64,000 nucleotides of DNA, taken from NCBI GenBank assembly GCA_023228645.1, contig JALOAT010000014.1, positions 5,020 to 69,019 on the forward strand. Direction: 5' to 3'. Below are positions 63,326 through 64,000 of the stretch, one piece after another (the first letter of the stretch is position 1; each line of letters opens with the position of its first letter). The notes beneath the pieces were generated by a model, which was given only the letters and a program-made list of their open reading frames with translations, did no database searches and was not told the DNA's origin. The stretch comes from Gammaproteobacteria bacterium. GTDB lineage: Bacteria > Pseudomonadota > Gammaproteobacteria > Thiohalomonadales > Thiohalomonadaceae. Both the position numbers and the translations under genes were made by a program.

Positions 63326-63880
63326 GTGAGACTCTTCGAGTGCGTTGACGGCGCTTCCTCCGATATGGCGTTGGAGGCCGCCATCGTGGCCGCAGAACGG
63401 AATCGTGAGCGGTTGTTGGCGGAGATTCCTCGTGGGCTACTTGAACGCGAGGAAAGATTGATCAACACCTTCGAACGGCACAAAGGCAACGCCGTGAATA
63501 AGCTGCGCGCTCTCTACGGCGTTATGGATGAGCTTTATGCTGTGGCCAAGCGCTTTACGCCCTGTGGGCGTGGCTGCGCATCGTGCTGCCACTACGCGGT
63601 AGAGCTCACTGCACTCGAGATCGAGTTGATCGTTCGTGAGACGGGTCGGAAGCCCCTGAAGGTATTCGGCGCATCACGGGATTTCCATGGGGAACCATGT
63701 CCATTCCTGAGAGATGCGCGTTGTGCGATTTACGACTCTCGCCCGTACGTCTGTCGGCGGCACTTCATGTTCGCACCATCTTCGAACTGGTGTGTTCCTG
63801 AACTGAGCATGACGCGCGACTTCCCGCTGCTTAGTTTCACGGAAATTGAAAAGGTGCTAAGCAAGATAGTCACCTTATAG
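63326..63880 (+). CDS. YkgJ-family cysteine-cluster protein
   Basis: A 184-residue protein with a helical N-terminal half (ERNRERLLAEIPRGLLEREERLINTFERH) and a YkgJ-type Fe/Zn-binding core: TPCGRGCASCCHYAVELTALE, then CPFLRDARCAIYDSRPYVCRRHF. The Cys arrangement Cx3Cx2CC...Cx6CxxYxxRPxxCR is the family hallmark. GTG 63326 or ATG 63365 are possible starts. It lies 12 bases after the giant gene, so it is very likely co-transcribed. The metal cofactor role in the system is unknown; the strand continues out of the window with no further gene recognised. Confidence 0.82.
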   Translation: MRLFECVDGASSDMALEAAIVAAERNRERLLAEIPRGLLEREERLINTFERHKGNAVNKLRALYGVMDELYAVAKRFTPCGRGCASCCHYAVELTALEIELIVRETGRKPLKVFGASRDFHGEPCPFLRDARCAIYDSRPYVCRRHFMFAPSSNWCVPELSMTRDFPLLSFTEIEKVLSKIVTL

Positions 63881-64000
63881 ATCCCCTCATTTTACGAGCA
63901 TTTTCGCGTCAGTTGGACGCAATAGTGACCCGAAGAATGTTCGCTGTGGAACAGGAAGATTGATCGAGGCATAAAGACATTCGATCAATGAACGTGCTGA

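Overview
The window looks like a high-GC gammaproteobacterial chromosome. SrmB, RlhA, a RIO-type kinase and a NarX/NarL-like pair are full length and closest to gammaproteobacterial forms. The whole map is read by eye from sequence, motifs and remembered family features; nothing was searched, so family names without a clear motif are inferences.

Layout. (1) 1-13.7 kb is core-like: tRNA-Gly(GCC), a DJ-1/PfpI protein, srmB, rlhA, a MASE1-GGDEF cyclase, then on the minus strand a NarL/NarX-like two-component pair, a formylglycine-generating-enzyme-like protein, NnrS, a RIO kinase, a small Lys/Arg-rich protein and a CarD-like regulator. Gene remnants (an SDR, a cysteine synthase, a quinol NO reductase) and dispersed intergenic repeats are mixed in. 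(2) 14-23 kb is a decayed, mobile zone: an accessory FtsH, a 184-bp element with inverted ends, a convergent pair of a TniQ-like protein and an atypical tyrosine recombinase, about 1 kb of non-coding debris, and a metallophosphoesterase that has lost its N-terminus. (3) 22-55.8 kb is a very large copper/metal and envelope-stress island. It has PepSY, CopRS-like regulators with a palindromic operator, TolC, three multicopper oxidases, cupredoxins, a CusF-like protein, two P1B ATPases (one CPC, one CPD), CopB, and small membrane proteins of the DUF2933, DUF5676, DUF302, DUF305 and SHOCT types. It also carries a cyclopropane synthase, a glutaredoxin-like protein, glycogen debranching and phosphorylase enzymes, a UbiB-like kinase, a diguanylate cyclase and Met-rich periplasmic proteins. 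(4) 55.9-63.9 kb is a four-gene same-strand unit with 12-30 bp spacing: an integrase-fold protein without catalytic residues, a TerB-like/BRCT protein, a 1933-residue M48-peptidase/TerB/SF1-helicase/nuclease-like fusion and a YkgJ-type cysteine-cluster protein.

How the parts fit. In the copper island, RND-like or periplasmic export (TolC, CusF, cupredoxins), oxidation of Cu(I) (multicopper oxidases) and cytoplasmic efflux (two ATPases) form a layered defence. The Met-rich PGMMG repeats in a periplasmic protein and in a multicopper oxidase probably bind copper. The glycogen and lipid enzymes suggest a general stress cassette.

The unit at 55.9-63.9 kb is the best candidate for an undescribed system, probably genome defence or DNA damage response. 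I do not recognise this exact gene set.
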